Shown piece after piece: positions 13,104 through 21,515 of a DNA stretch of 22,419 bases. The notes under the pieces are model-generated. The model did not search any database. It was given only the letters and a program-made list of their open reading frames with translations, and was not told the origin of the DNA. Numbering within the stretch: the stretch's first letter is position 1; each line of letters opens with the position of its first letter. This stretch comes from a virus. The translations under genes and the position numbers were made by a program. Where the stretch lies: positions 1 to 22,419 of IMG/VR virus record IMGVR_UViG_3300038416_000752; one strand, written 5' to 3'.

Positions 13104-13369
13104 CCTCGCGCGAACTCGTCATCACCAAAGCCGTGCTGAATTTTCTGCATGGCCTGGATTTTCACCAGGCTACGGAACCGGAAATCCACGCCGGCATTTC
13201 GCGCGACCCGGCCATCGGCACGCCCGCCCCCAGCGTGGCCGAGCTGGCCTCGGTCCTGAAAATGTGTGACTCGGAAAAGTGGATCACCGGCGCGCCGGCG
13301 CGGTTCAACAAACGAATCATGAAGTGGAACATCAACGATGCCGGCGAAGCCGCGCTTCTGGAACTGTGA
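13100..13369 (+). CDS. Small winged-helix-like protein (Mu gp26-like position)
   Basis: This 89-residue protein carries ELVITKAVLNFLHGLDFHQA, then PSVAELASVLKMCDSEKWIT and a hairpin-like RIMKWNINDAGEAALLEL. That is the order of helix, recognition helix and wing seen in small phage winged-helix proteins encoded just before terminase in Mu-like phages (gp26-type). It overlaps the preceding stop (ATGA) and directly abuts the terminase small subunit gene. It is probably a DNA-binding or packaging accessory factor, inferred from position and fold pattern only. Confidence 0.62.
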   Translation: MTSRELVITKAVLNFLHGLDFHQATEPEIHAGISRDPAIGTPAPSVAELASVLKMCDSEKWITGAPARFNKRIMKWNINDAGEAALLEL

Positions 13370-13924
13370 ATGAACGCACCCAAAAAATTACGCGGCGGGA
13401 CCGGGTCGGAACTGACTCGCTTCAAACTCATGTGGCGCGACTCCATGTCCGAGTCGGCACGGGACTTCTGGCGTGCGCTCTTTGCCTCGGACACCACGCA
13501 AGCGGACATCCGGCGGCAACTGGCGGTGAAGCTGCAAATCAAATTTACGCGGGACGATCAGCTTACATCGTTCCGGGATTGGGAATTTCAGCAACGCTTG
13601 ATGGACCTGGAAGCCGAGCGAATGAAGGACGACGAACGGCGCCTGCAAGAGGAATTCGGCGAGCAATGGACTCTGGATCAAATCCGCGAGGAAGTATTGA
13701 AGCGGAGTTATGCGCGGGCGCTGGCGACGGGCGATTTTGCGTCGGGCCGGAAAACGATAGTCCAGGATTTGAACGTGAAAAAGGTTTCACTGGACGAGCG
13801 CAAAGTAACTTTGCTCGAAAAGAAGGCGGCGGCATTCGACCAGATCAAGAATGCGGCCAAGTCCAAGGGCGGCCTCACCAGGGAAACCATCGCCAAGATC
13901 GAACGCGAACTGAACCTCTTGTGA
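13370..13924 (+). CDS. Terminase small subunit-like (Mu gp27/DUF3486-like)
   Basis: This 184-residue, highly charged, helical protein starts MNAPKKLRGGTGSELTRFKL. The segment ADIRRQLAVKLQIKFTRDDQ could be an HTH, and the C-terminal half is a long coiled coil (SLDERKVTLLEKKAAAFDQI). These features and the location immediately before the large terminase, with a GTGA overlap, match Mu-like gp27 proteins regarded as the small terminase subunit that recognises packaging DNA. Its start immediately follows the upstream TGA. No catalytic role is expected. Residue-level similarity to DUF3486 could not be tested. Confidence 0.72.
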   Translation: MNAPKKLRGGTGSELTRFKLMWRDSMSESARDFWRALFASDTTQADIRRQLAVKLQIKFTRDDQLTSFRDWEFQQRLMDLEAERMKDDERRLQEEFGEQWTLDQIREEVLKRSYARALATGDFASGRKTIVQDLNVKKVSLDERKVTLLEKKAAAFDQIKNAAKSKGGLTRETIAKIERELNLL

Positions 13925-15246
13925 AATTCTCCGGCGCAAAATACTTCATGCCGTTTCAATCGCGCTGGATACGCGATGCCAGCCGGCTGCGCATTGTCGA
14001 GAAGTCGCGCCAGATCGGATTCAGCTATTGCGACAGCTACGATTCGGTCGTCAAGGTTGCGCCGCGCGACGCCCGGCTGGATGTCTGGGTCAGCTCGCGG
14101 GACGAAATTGCCGCCAAGCAATATCTCCTCTACTGCAAACGGTGGGCGCGGGTTCTGAATCACGCCGCCGAAGACCTGGGCGAAATCCTGGTGGACCACG
14201 AGAAAAATCTCACGGCCTTCGTTTTGCGTTTCGCCAACGAGCGCACCATTAACTGCGTCTCTTCCAACCCGGACGCCATCGCCAGCAAGACGGGCCACGT
14301 GAAGGCCGATGAATTTGCGCTGCGCAAGCTCGATCTCCAGCGCGAGGTTTACGCCATTGGCAAGCCGGCTACGCAATGGGGCGGACAATTCAGCATCATC
14401 TCTACCCATCGCGGCGTCGGCAGTTTGTTCAACCAGATCATCGTTGACATCAAGGAGCGTGGCAACCCGATGGGTTGGTCGCTGCATTCGGTGCCCATCC
14501 AGGCGGCGGTCGAGCAGGGCATCGTCGAAAAAATAAATGCGGCCTCCGGCGCGAGCGAAACCCGCGAGGAATTTCTGGCCCGGATTCGCCGCGAGTGCAT
14601 TGATGAGGAACAATGGCTCCAGGAGTATTGCTGCATCCCCGCCGACGAATCCGCCGCCTTCATCACCTATGAGATGATCACCGCGTGCGAGGATGATTCC
14701 GCCGCCAAGGATTTTGCCTACCTGCAAACCTGCAAGAATCCACTCTACATCGGTTACGACGTGGCGCGCACCACGCACCTCAGCGTCATTGATGTGGAAG
14801 AAAAGGTTGGTGACGTTTATTGGGAGCGCCTGCGCCTGGAACTGCGCGGCAAAACTTTCGCCGAGCAGGAGTTCGAGTTGAATCAGCTCATGCAGTTGCC
14901 CGCCGTCCGCCGCTGTTGCATTGACTCCACCGGCCTGGGGATGCAACTCGCCGAGCGCGCGGTCGAGCGATTCGGTTATCGTGCCGAGGCCGTCCGCTTC
15001 AGTGGCACTGTCAAGGAAGACCTCGCCTTTCCCCTCCGCAGCGCCCATGAAGACCGCACACTGCGTTACGCCAAAAGTGAACCCCTGCGCGCCGACCTGC
15101 GCGGCATCAAAAAAGAAACCACCGCCTCCGGCAACATCCGCTTCGTCGGCGAGGCCGCGGATTCCCACTGTGACCGGTTTTGGGCCAAGGCGCTGGCACT
15201 GCACGCGGGTAAAACTGAACTCGGAATAGGAGCCGCTGTAGGATGA
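13921..15246 (+). CDS. Terminase large subunit (Mu gp28-like)
   Basis: This 441-residue packaging motor has a GTG start overlapping the previous TGA. EKSRQIGFSY (27-36) is the deviant Walker A of Mu-type terminases. VKADEFA (127-133) is the Walker B with Asp130/Glu131. A motif-III-like IISTHRG is at about 159-165. The C-terminal RNase H-like nuclease has YIGYDVART (Asp280), CCIDSTGLG (Asp335) and SHCDRFWAKALAL (Asp418), a full acidic set. The frame is open upstream to 13279, but that part lies over the two preceding genes and is not coding. The protein should translocate DNA into the prohead and cut it, by headful packaging in the Mu style. Confidence 0.92.
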   Translation: MKFSGAKYFMPFQSRWIRDASRLRIVEKSRQIGFSYCDSYDSVVKVAPRDARLDVWVSSRDEIAAKQYLLYCKRWARVLNHAAEDLGEILVDHEKNLTAFVLRFANERTINCVSSNPDAIASKTGHVKADEFALRKLDLQREVYAIGKPATQWGGQFSIISTHRGVGSLFNQIIVDIKERGNPMGWSLHSVPIQAAVEQGIVEKINAASGASETREEFLARIRRECIDEEQWLQEYCCIPADESAAFITYEMITACEDDSAAKDFAYLQTCKNPLYIGYDVARTTHLSVIDVEEKVGDVYWERLRLELRGKTFAEQEFELNQLMQLPAVRRCCIDSTGLGMQLAERAVERFGYRAEAVRFSGTVKEDLAFPLRSAHEDRTLRYAKSEPLRADLRGIKKETTASGNIRFVGEAADSHCDRFWAKALALHAGKTELGIGAAVG

Positions 15247-15370
15247 CAACCAACCCCTCTCTTTTTGCCCAAGGGCGATTTCCGGCCACTGTCTGCCGCC
15301 GCTGGGGTGCTCAATGCGCCCATACCGGGCTTAAATCGCAATTAAGAGCATCGTGGCAGGAGGTCAAACC
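15247..15370 (+). promoter_or_regulatory. Terminase-portal gap with perfect Shine-Dalgarno
   Basis: This 124-bp gap has no gene. It ends in AGGAGGT (15358-15364), 6 nt before the portal ATG. This is the strongest ribosome site in the window and fixes that start at 15371. No promoter or terminator was recognised. Confidence 0.75.
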
Positions 15371-17719
15371 ATGAGTAAATCAGTTTTAGAGCGGGTTGGG
15401 GATGCCTTCCATGCCTTGGCCGGGAAATCGGTCGCATCGCCGGACGTGGCCGCCTTCCTCACGGGCACCGATATTGATGACCAGCAGCAGGGCACCAAGC
15501 TGGTGAATCCCTACGCCCAGTCGGCCTGGATTTTTACGGCCGTCTCCATCCTGGCATCATCCATCGCACAGATTCCTTTCCGCATTTCCCGCGTCGGCGC
15601 GGACAAGGCCAAACGCATCCGCGCGCTCCGCAGCTCCGCCGATCCAAGGCACCGCAACTTTTGCCGCCGCGCCCTGGGCAATGACATTGTTGACTCCGGC
15701 GACGTGGTGGACCTGTTCAATCGTCCGCACCCGACGATGGACCGGCAATTGTTTTGGGAAATGGTTGTCACCTGGAACGCGTTGCGCGGGGAATTCTTCA
15801 TCCTGCCGCTCGACAATGCCGATCAGCCGGTGGATCTGTCGGATCGCAAGCCGCGCATCCAGCGGATGCTCACGTTGGACACCACTTTGTTCTGGCACAT
15901 GGTCCAGGGCTACAATCTCGAAGCCTGGCGTTACACCGGCTCGCCGCTGCTCACGCCGCTGCCGTCGGAAATCCTGATGCCCTCGGAACTGATCCATTCG
16001 CGCACGCCCAATCCTTATCTGTACTGGCGTGGACTCTCGCCACTCATCGTGGCCGGCACTCCGGCGCAAACGGATTTTGCCGGGGAACAATTCCAAAAAG
16101 GACTTTGGGTGAACAACGCTGACACCGGCGTCATTGTCACCACGGACCAGCAGGCCACGACCGAGCAACGCGCGGCCATCCTCGCCGCGTTGCGCGAGCG
16201 CAAGCGCAAGGCCGGCACCGCCGACCGCCCGCTCTTCCTGTGGGGCGGCGCAAAGATTGAGAAACCGACGCTCTCCATGATGGACATGCAGTTCCTCGAC
16301 ACGCGCAAATTCTTGCGCAAGGAAATCTTCGCCATCTTCAAGGTGCCGGAAACGCTCGCGGGTTTTACCGAGGACCTCAACGACGGCGGCAAGGGTGGTT
16401 CGATGGACGCGCAGAAAATCTCCTTCATCGAATCCACGCTCGGCAGTCTCTGCACGACGCTCGAATCCGCGGTCGAGCCGGTCGTGAAAACTTTCGGCGA
16501 CGATCTCGTCGGCTGGTTCGACGTTGACAGCCTGCCCATTATGCAGGCCGCGCGCCGCGCCCGGTGGGACACGGCCGGCAAGATGTTTGCCATCGGCGTG
16601 CCGCTCAACGATGTCAACACGAACCTTGACCTTGGCCTGCCGGAATACAAATGGGGCAAGGACAGTTACCTGCCGTTCAACCTGCAAAACGTTTCGCAGC
16701 CGGTCGAGCCGCCGCCCGGCGAGGACGATCCGAATAATCCGCCGCCGACCGATGAAGCTGAAAAGTCCACGCCCTTCAGCAAAATGTTGAAATGGCTCGG
16801 CAGCGTGAAAGCCGGCCCGGCGCCGGTCAAGGTGAAGAAGCCTGACACCACTGTACTTTGGAACGCGCACGTCTCGTCGCGCCGCAAGACGGTCAAGCTC
16901 ATGCAAGGCAAGGTCGGCAAGGTGTTGAACCAGTTCCGCGCCTCCACGCTGGCCAAACTCAGCGAGGTTCATCTCGAAAAGTTTCTGGTCCCCGCCGATA
17001 CGCAAAACCGCCGGGCGGCTGTCATGCTGCAAACGCGCGGCCTGGTGGATTTGATTTTTAGCCATTCGGCTTTCGGCGCGGCGCTTCAGGCCGAACTGAG
17101 CAACCCGATCATGGCCACGCTGAATCTGGCCGGCACGGAACTCAATGCCGAACTCGGCAATGACGACCCGTGGCAATATCCGCCCCAGCAGGCGAAGGAA
17201 TATCTGCTGTCCCGCACGCAACCCATCATGGGTGTGGGCGGCACGGTGCGCGACCAGCTCAACACCTCGCTGGATCAGGGACTCGACGCCGGTGAAACCT
17301 CGGCGCAACTCGCCGACCGCGTCAAGGCCGTGTTCAACAATCTCACCAGTGGCGAAGCCAAGCGCGTGGCGCAGACGGAAACCAACATGGCCTACAACAA
17401 CGCGCGGCACCTGGCCATGACCGACGCCGGCATCCAGTACAAAGCCTGGCTCTCCAGCCACGGCCCGAATGTCCGCGAAGCTCACGCCATCGCTGAGGAG
17501 CAATACATCGACGCCCCGATCCCCGTGGAAGAACCATTCGAGGTCGGCGGCGAGCAGCTCATGTATCCCGGTGACGATTCCCTGGGCGCCAGCGCCGGCA
17601 ACATCATTAATTGCCAGTGCATTCAGCTGGCCGCGCAGAAAACCGGCGAGGACGAAGAAACCCTCACGTTCAAAATCTTTGGCGTCGGCGTGCTGACCTT
17701 TAACAAAAAAACATCATGA
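15371..17719 (+). CDS. Portal protein fused to MuF-like minor head protein
   Basis: This is a 782-residue fusion. Residues about 1-440 look like an HK97-type portal: NPYAQSAWIFTAVSILASSI near the start, LRKEIFAIFKVPETLAGF, and ALRERKRKAGTADRPLF in the clip/wing region. A Pro/Asp-rich linker (about 447-460) follows. The C-terminal third matches the MuF/SPP1 gp7 head-morphogenesis domain, with KRVAQTETNMAYNNAR (664-679) and NCQCI (747-751). Portal forms the dodecameric DNA gate; MuF-type proteins sit at the portal or are injected. In Mu these are two genes (gp29, gp30) with an unrelated-looking portal. The start is set by a perfect AGGAGGT, and the stop overlaps the protease gene. Confidence 0.88.
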   Translation: MSKSVLERVGDAFHALAGKSVASPDVAAFLTGTDIDDQQQGTKLVNPYAQSAWIFTAVSILASSIAQIPFRISRVGADKAKRIRALRSSADPRHRNFCRRALGNDIVDSGDVVDLFNRPHPTMDRQLFWEMVVTWNALRGEFFILPLDNADQPVDLSDRKPRIQRMLTLDTTLFWHMVQGYNLEAWRYTGSPLLTPLPSEILMPSELIHSRTPNPYLYWRGLSPLIVAGTPAQTDFAGEQFQKGLWVNNADTGVIVTTDQQATTEQRAAILAALRERKRKAGTADRPLFLWGGAKIEKPTLSMMDMQFLDTRKFLRKEIFAIFKVPETLAGFTEDLNDGGKGGSMDAQKISFIESTLGSLCTTLESAVEPVVKTFGDDLVGWFDVDSLPIMQAARRARWDTAGKMFAIGVPLNDVNTNLDLGLPEYKWGKDSYLPFNLQNVSQPVEPPPGEDDPNNPPPTDEAEKSTPFSKMLKWLGSVKAGPAPVKVKKPDTTVLWNAHVSSRRKTVKLMQGKVGKVLNQFRASTLAKLSEVHLEKFLVPADTQNRRAAVMLQTRGLVDLIFSHSAFGAALQAELSNPIMATLNLAGTELNAELGNDDPWQYPPQQAKEYLLSRTQPIMGVGGTVRDQLNTSLDQGLDAGETSAQLADRVKAVFNNLTSGEAKRVAQTETNMAYNNARHLAMTDAGIQYKAWLSSHGPNVREAHAIAEEQYIDAPIPVEEPFEVGGEQLMYPGDDSLGASAGNIINCQCIQLAAQKTGEDEETLTFKIFGVGVLTFNKKTS

Positions 17720-18432
17720 AATTTTACGATCTCAGTCTCGACCAGGTGAAAACGGAGTTCGGCTCCCGGCTCATCACCCTCAACACCGGGAAGGCCGGAC
17801 TGCGCGGTGGTCTGCATTGCAACGTCAAGGAAGTTGCCGGTGACGATCCGGTCATGGACTTCATCGCCAGCGACGACACGCTCGACCGCTACAACGAGGT
17901 GATCCAGCAGGACGGCTGGCAGCTCGACAACTTCCTGGCCAATCCGGTCGTCCCGGATTGCCACGATTATTCGAGCATCATGAAAATTCTCGGGCGCGAC
18001 ATCCTGCCCAAGGACCAGCAGGTCCAGAACAACAAGCTCTGCTGCCGCATTCTGTTCGCGGTGGACAATCCGCTCGGCCTGCTTGCCTACAAAATGGCCA
18101 AGGGCGGTTTCATCCGTTCCATGTCCGTCGGCTTTATTCCCCTGGAATGGACCAGCGGCGACAGCAAGGACAAACCCGACCGCACCTACACCGAGTCGGA
18201 GTTGCTGGAAAAATCCCTGGTCGTGGTTCCCGCCAATCCCGGCGCCACCATCGGCAACCAGATCAAGGGCGTGCTCAATCCGGCCGAGCGGAAGAACCTT
18301 GCTGACTTTCTGAAACAATTTTGCGGTGAAGAGGCAGACCCCAGCACCCAGGCCGGCGCGTCCGGTGCGGGAATCCATGACGCGCGTTTGCTGCAATTGG
18401 CCAGGGGACTCCACAACGTCCTCAAAAACTAA
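17716..18432 (+). CDS. HK97-type prohead maturation protease
   Basis: This 238-residue serine protease belongs to the HK97/U35 class. It cleaves scaffold or delta domains and itself inside the prohead. DFIASDDTLDRYNEVIQQDG (about 48-67) is the typical N-terminal strand region. NPVVPDCHDY contains the catalytic His83. GGFIRSMSVGF (130-140) contains the nucleophile, most likely Ser137. The C-terminal 40 residues are a charged helix that may be the scaffold part. The ATG overlaps the portal stop (ATGA), and the capsid gene follows 25 bp later. The order portal-protease-capsid is the HK97 order, not the Mu I/Z-T order. Confidence 0.9.
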   Translation: MKFYDLSLDQVKTEFGSRLITLNTGKAGLRGGLHCNVKEVAGDDPVMDFIASDDTLDRYNEVIQQDGWQLDNFLANPVVPDCHDYSSIMKILGRDILPKDQQVQNNKLCCRILFAVDNPLGLLAYKMAKGGFIRSMSVGFIPLEWTSGDSKDKPDRTYTESELLEKSLVVVPANPGATIGNQIKGVLNPAERKNLADFLKQFCGEEADPSTQAGASGAGIHDARLLQLARGLHNVLKN

Positions 18433-18457
18433 ACCATTAACCAAAGAAAAATCTGCT

Positions 18458-19936
18458 ATGAAAAAAAATCTGAAACCGTATCGCCACCTGTTGGCGTTAT
18501 TCGCTGTCATCCTGGGCGCGGTCGCGCTCGCTCATTTGGGCATGCCGCCCGTCGCCTGCGCCATGCTGGTGGGTTGTTACCAGCTATCGCAAATCGCCAT
18601 GAGCAAACGCCAGGCGATGTGTTACACCACCGCGTTATCGCCCGAACAGATCAAGGAATTCGAGGGCATCCTTGACGGCTTCAAAGGCTACAACGCCATG
18701 TTCAAGGAACTCGCGGACCTGGCCAAGGTGGAAGGCGGTTTTGCCGCCATCAAAAAGTTACCCGATCTGCTCAAGACGATGGGCGAGGACCACGATAAGG
18801 TCAAAGCCGACCTTAAGAAACTCCGCAAGCAGTCCATGCTGCGCGATGGCGACACGGGTGTGCGTTACGTCGGCAACAAGCCTTTCGTCACCGACAGTTG
18901 CGCGCTGGCCCTGTCCGGCATGTATCTGGCCTGCGCCATGCGGCAGGATAAATGGGACACCAAGAAACACGGTGATGCCGAGACCATGCTTGCCAAGGCC
19001 GCTGAATGGATCGGCGTCGAGAAGGCCGCGCTCGCCAGCACGGACATCCCGCTGCCTACGATCTACGTCCCGCAGATCGTTGAGCTGGTTTACAAGTATG
19101 GCCAGTTCCGCCAGTTCGCCACGGTGTTTCCCCTGGGCGCCGGCACGGTGAACCTGCCGCAGTTGAAACCCGGTGAAGATGCGTTCACCTTCCTGGGCGT
19201 CGGCACCGCCGGCATGAGCCAGGCGCTGGGCGAAAAGAAAGTCGCCGCGCAAAACGTCACCTTCACCGCCAACAAATGCGGCGGCATCATCCGCATCCCG
19301 TCCGAAATTGAGGAGGACACGTTCATCCCGTTTGGCCAGTTCGTGGCGCGGTATATCTCCCGCCGGTTCGCCAACCTGGAAGACCAGACCGGCTTCCTGG
19401 GTGACGGCACCGGCACCTACGCGAACATCAAGGGCGTTGGCCCCTACATTGCCGGTGTGGCTCAAACCCCGCAGCTCGTGCAGCTCGGCGCGGGCAAGAC
19501 CAAACCCACCGACGCGACCATCAATGACTTCCGCGCCATGCGCGCCAAGGTCAATGCGGCCGTGCTGCAAACAGGCAATGCGGCTCACTACCTGAACCCG
19601 ACGATGGAGGCGTTGCTCGTGACGTTCAACACGCTGAACAATCCCTACATCTACGTCCGGCAAAATGGTTCGCAGCCGGCCACGCTGGATGGCTTCCCGA
19701 TCCACTGGGTCGGCGTCATGCAGCCTTACGCCACGGTCGCGGCAGCCGCCACTTACCTGGCGTTCTTCGGCGACCTCTCCTACTGGTACTTGGGCGAACG
19801 CGGCACGCCGCGTGTCGAGACCAGCCGCGAGGTTTACTTCGTCACCGACGAAATCGGGATGCGCGCCATTGAGCGTATTGATGTCGAGGCGCTCGCGCCC
19901 GACGCCATGACGGCCCTGCAAACCGCCGCGCAATAA
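18458..19936 (+). CDS. Major capsid protein, HK97 fold, with hydrophobic N-terminal extension
   Basis: This 492-residue protein is placed after portal and protease. Residues about 55-140 are a helical, charged delta-domain-like region (FKELADLAKVEGGFAAIKKL). From about 190 onward the HK97-like capsid features appear: PLPTIYVPQIVELVYKYGQF, GFLGDGTGTYANIKG, YLNPTMEALLV, LDGFPIHWVG and YLAFFGDLSYWYLGERG. Unusually, residues 10-47 are hydrophobic (HLLALFAVILGAVALAHLG and ACAMLVGCYQLSQIA). A start at Met48 (18599) would remove them but has no ribosome site. The upstream frame is open to 18326 but lies in the protease gene. Gene order and C-terminal motifs make the call firm; the true N-terminus is uncertain. 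Confidence 0.88.
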   Translation: MKKNLKPYRHLLALFAVILGAVALAHLGMPPVACAMLVGCYQLSQIAMSKRQAMCYTTALSPEQIKEFEGILDGFKGYNAMFKELADLAKVEGGFAAIKKLPDLLKTMGEDHDKVKADLKKLRKQSMLRDGDTGVRYVGNKPFVTDSCALALSGMYLACAMRQDKWDTKKHGDAETMLAKAAEWIGVEKAALASTDIPLPTIYVPQIVELVYKYGQFRQFATVFPLGAGTVNLPQLKPGEDAFTFLGVGTAGMSQALGEKKVAAQNVTFTANKCGGIIRIPSEIEEDTFIPFGQFVARYISRRFANLEDQTGFLGDGTGTYANIKGVGPYIAGVAQTPQLVQLGAGKTKPTDATINDFRAMRAKVNAAVLQTGNAAHYLNPTMEALLVTFNTLNNPYIYVRQNGSQPATLDGFPIHWVGVMQPYATVAAAATYLAFFGDLSYWYLGERGTPRVETSREVYFVTDEIGMRAIERIDVEALAPDAMTALQTAAQ

Positions 19937-19946
19937 ACATGATCAC

Positions 19947-19970
19947 GGGGGAGGTGACTAACCCCTTTTT
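19947..19970 (+). terminator. Weak terminator or attenuator after the capsid gene
   Basis: GGGG (19947-19950) can pair with CCCC (19962-19965), followed by five T residues. A competing TCAC/GTGA pairing (19943-19946, 19954-19957) would put the G-rich stretch in a loop. The stem is only 4 bp, so partial termination that keeps capsid mRNA in excess is the most that can be suggested. Confidence 0.35.
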
Positions 19971-20014
19971 GAAAACGTTCTAAACCATCCTTTAAACCTA
20001 ACGAAAGACTGAAC

Positions 20015-20638
20015 ATGAAAAAAATTCTCATCACCGCAGTGGTTGGCCTCGCCGTCGCCGTCGCAGCGTTCGCGGCGTTGCCCACCTTCAAGACCGTCTC
20101 CGGCTATGGCAATGCCACAACCGGCGCCACGGTTTACTTCCCGGCGGACCCGAATTCACAGGTCCGCATTGTCAACGTCAACTATGCCAGCGATTCCAAC
20201 ACCGCTGCGCTGAACTTCGCGTCCGGCACCACGCCGTTCTATGTCACAGCCACGAACGTGGCGACCAGTTCGGTCACCAACCAGATCAACAGCACCAACG
20301 GCCTGACCGCTGGCGGCGTCCTGGTGTTGCAACATAACGGCACCTGCTACTCGTCCACCATCTCGACCTGGAACCAGACGACCAACTCCGGCCCTTACGG
20401 CGGAACGAACGTCGTGCTGGCCTCCGGCGGCTGGGGCGTGGCCACGTCGGTCTATGATGAGGTCGAGCTGATGTCGGCGGCCACGCCCATTCCGGTCGGC
20501 GCGACCACCAATGCAATCAATGGCGATGCCATCTTCGTGGGCAACTACGGCCGCATCGTTTCATTGCAGCTCACACCGGCGCTGGTCACCAACCGCATTT
20601 ATACGGCCAGCGCGCACTACGATTCACAAAGCCAATAG
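20015..20638 (+). CDS. Protein with Sec signal peptide, next to capsid gene
   Basis: This 207-residue protein starts MKKILITAVVGLAVAVAAFA, a textbook signal peptide with likely cleavage after Ala20 (AFA before ALP). The mature part is Thr/Asn/Ser/Gly-rich and beta-strand-like (GNATTGATVYFPADPNSQVR; TNQINSTNGLTAGGVLVLQH), poor in charge and low in Lys. That resembles surface, fibre or decoration proteins. Its place directly after the major capsid gene is where head decoration proteins usually lie, but those normally lack export signals. It could be a decoration protein whose hydrophobic tail has another use, or a moron exported to the cell surface. ACGAAAG precedes the ATG. Confidence 0.7.
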   Translation: MKKILITAVVGLAVAVAAFAALPTFKTVSGYGNATTGATVYFPADPNSQVRIVNVNYASDSNTAALNFASGTTPFYVTATNVATSSVTNQINSTNGLTAGGVLVLQHNGTCYSSTISTWNQTTNSGPYGGTNVVLASGGWGVATSVYDEVELMSAATPIPVGATTNAINGDAIFVGNYGRIVSLQLTPALVTNRIYTASAHYDSQSQ

Positions 20639-20643
20639 GCCCC

Positions 20644-20871
20644 ATGCTTAATCAGCCGCCACAGGATCGGATGCTCAGAACGCGTGATGCTAACACGCGC
20701 GATGAACGCGCTGCCCCCGCAGTGCCGCATCCTGTGGCGGCTTCTCTCCCTGTCACGCCGAAGCGGAGCAAAGGCGGACGCCGCGCCACCACCGCCGAAG
20801 TCATTGGCCGCGATCCGCGCCTCAACAACATCGTCGCCGGACGCGACGGCATCATTCACCTGGAATCATGA
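20644..20871 (+). CDS. 75-residue basic Pro-rich protein, unknown function
   Basis: The N-terminal part (MLNQPPQDRMLRTRDANTRD) is charged and disordered-looking. The C-terminal 30 residues (TTAEVIGRDPRLNNIVAGRD then GIIHLES) are more ordered. The ATG lies 5 nt after the preceding stop, and the stop overlaps the next ATG (ATGA at 20868). It is not recognised. The location between capsid and head-tail connector genes suggests a small virion or assembly factor. The reading frame rests mainly on the overlap. Confidence 0.55.
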   Translation: MLNQPPQDRMLRTRDANTRDERAAPAVPHPVAASLPVTPKRSKGGRRATTAEVIGRDPRLNNIVAGRDGIIHLES

Positions 20872-21515
20872 ACACCGGCTTTTCCAATCTTGATTTTCTT
20901 CGCGCGCAAATCCTCGCCTCCAGCCAGGCCGGTGATGACTCGTTTGACGCCAAGCTCACGGCCGTCGGCCTGGGTGTGGCCGCCGCCTTCGAGAATTATT
21001 GCAACCGAAAGTTCACGCGTCTGGTTGGCGTCCAGGAAATCATCCCTGCCGACCGCTGCCAGTTTTTGCTGTCGCGCTATCCCCTCGAAGTCCTGACAGC
21101 CGTGGATTTGAAAATCAAGGAGTCGGATGGCTGGGTCGCGCAGGACCTCGGCAACATCCTGTCCATTGACCTCGCCAACGGCATCGTCAACTTCCCGGAA
21201 CGCGGAGATGTCGGTCCCTGGTATGCGCAGGTCCGCTTCACTTTCACCGCCGGCTTTTTCTGGAACACGCTCGAACCGGCGGACACCGGCTATCCCACCG
21301 CGCAACCCGCCGGGTCGGCGGCCCTGCCGTCCGATCTGCTCGACGCCTGGCTCCTCCAGGTGCGCAAGGAATGGGAGGCCATTGACAAGCTTGGCACGAA
21401 AATCACCGACGTGGGCAGCAACACGCGCAATGCCTCCGAGTCGCTCGCCGGCCTGGACTTTGTTCCCCGCGTGAAGGACATGCTGAATCAGTTCGTCCGT
21501 TACAACCTCGTATGA
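20868..21515 (+). CDS. Head-tail connector / head completion protein (gp6 or Mu gp36-like)
   Basis: This 215-residue protein has, at residues about 35-60, AVGLGVAAAFENYCNRKFTR. That helix with Y/N-C-x-R-x-F is typical of phage head-tail connector adaptors of the HK97 gp6/SPP1 gp15 type. A long C-terminal helix follows, DLLDAWLLQVRKEWEAIDKL, which also fits. The middle contains beta-strand segments and the phrase QVRFTFTAGFFW, found in such proteins. It should dock under the portal and close the head before tail joining. The ATG overlaps the previous stop and the stop overlaps the next start. Whether it is closer to HK97 gp6 or Mu gp36 (DUF1320) cannot be settled here. Confidence 0.75.
   Translation: MNTGFSNLDFLRAQILASSQAGDDSFDAKLTAVGLGVAAAFENYCNRKFTRLVGVQEIIPADRCQFLLSRYPLEVLTAVDLKIKESDGWVAQDLGNILSIDLANGIVNFPERGDVGPWYAQVRFTFTAGFFWNTLEPADTGYPTAQPAGSAALPSDLLDAWLLQVRKEWEAIDKLGTKITDVGSNTRNASESLAGLDFVPRVKDMLNQFVRYNLV

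Noticed and set aside
13279-13920. Upstream extension of the terminase large-subunit frame
   Set aside because: It overlaps two better genes; GTG 13921 overlaps the preceding stop and begins sensible sequence.
13708-15249. 513-residue minus-strand ORF over the terminase
   Set aside because: It is antisense to a gene with full terminase motifs. Long shadow frames are common in high-GC coding DNA, and the translation lacks domain features.
15557-17503. 648-residue minus-strand ORF over the portal gene
   Set aside because: It is a shadow of the portal-MuF gene, with no recognisable motif and composition (His/Arg/Gly-rich) typical of antisense reading.
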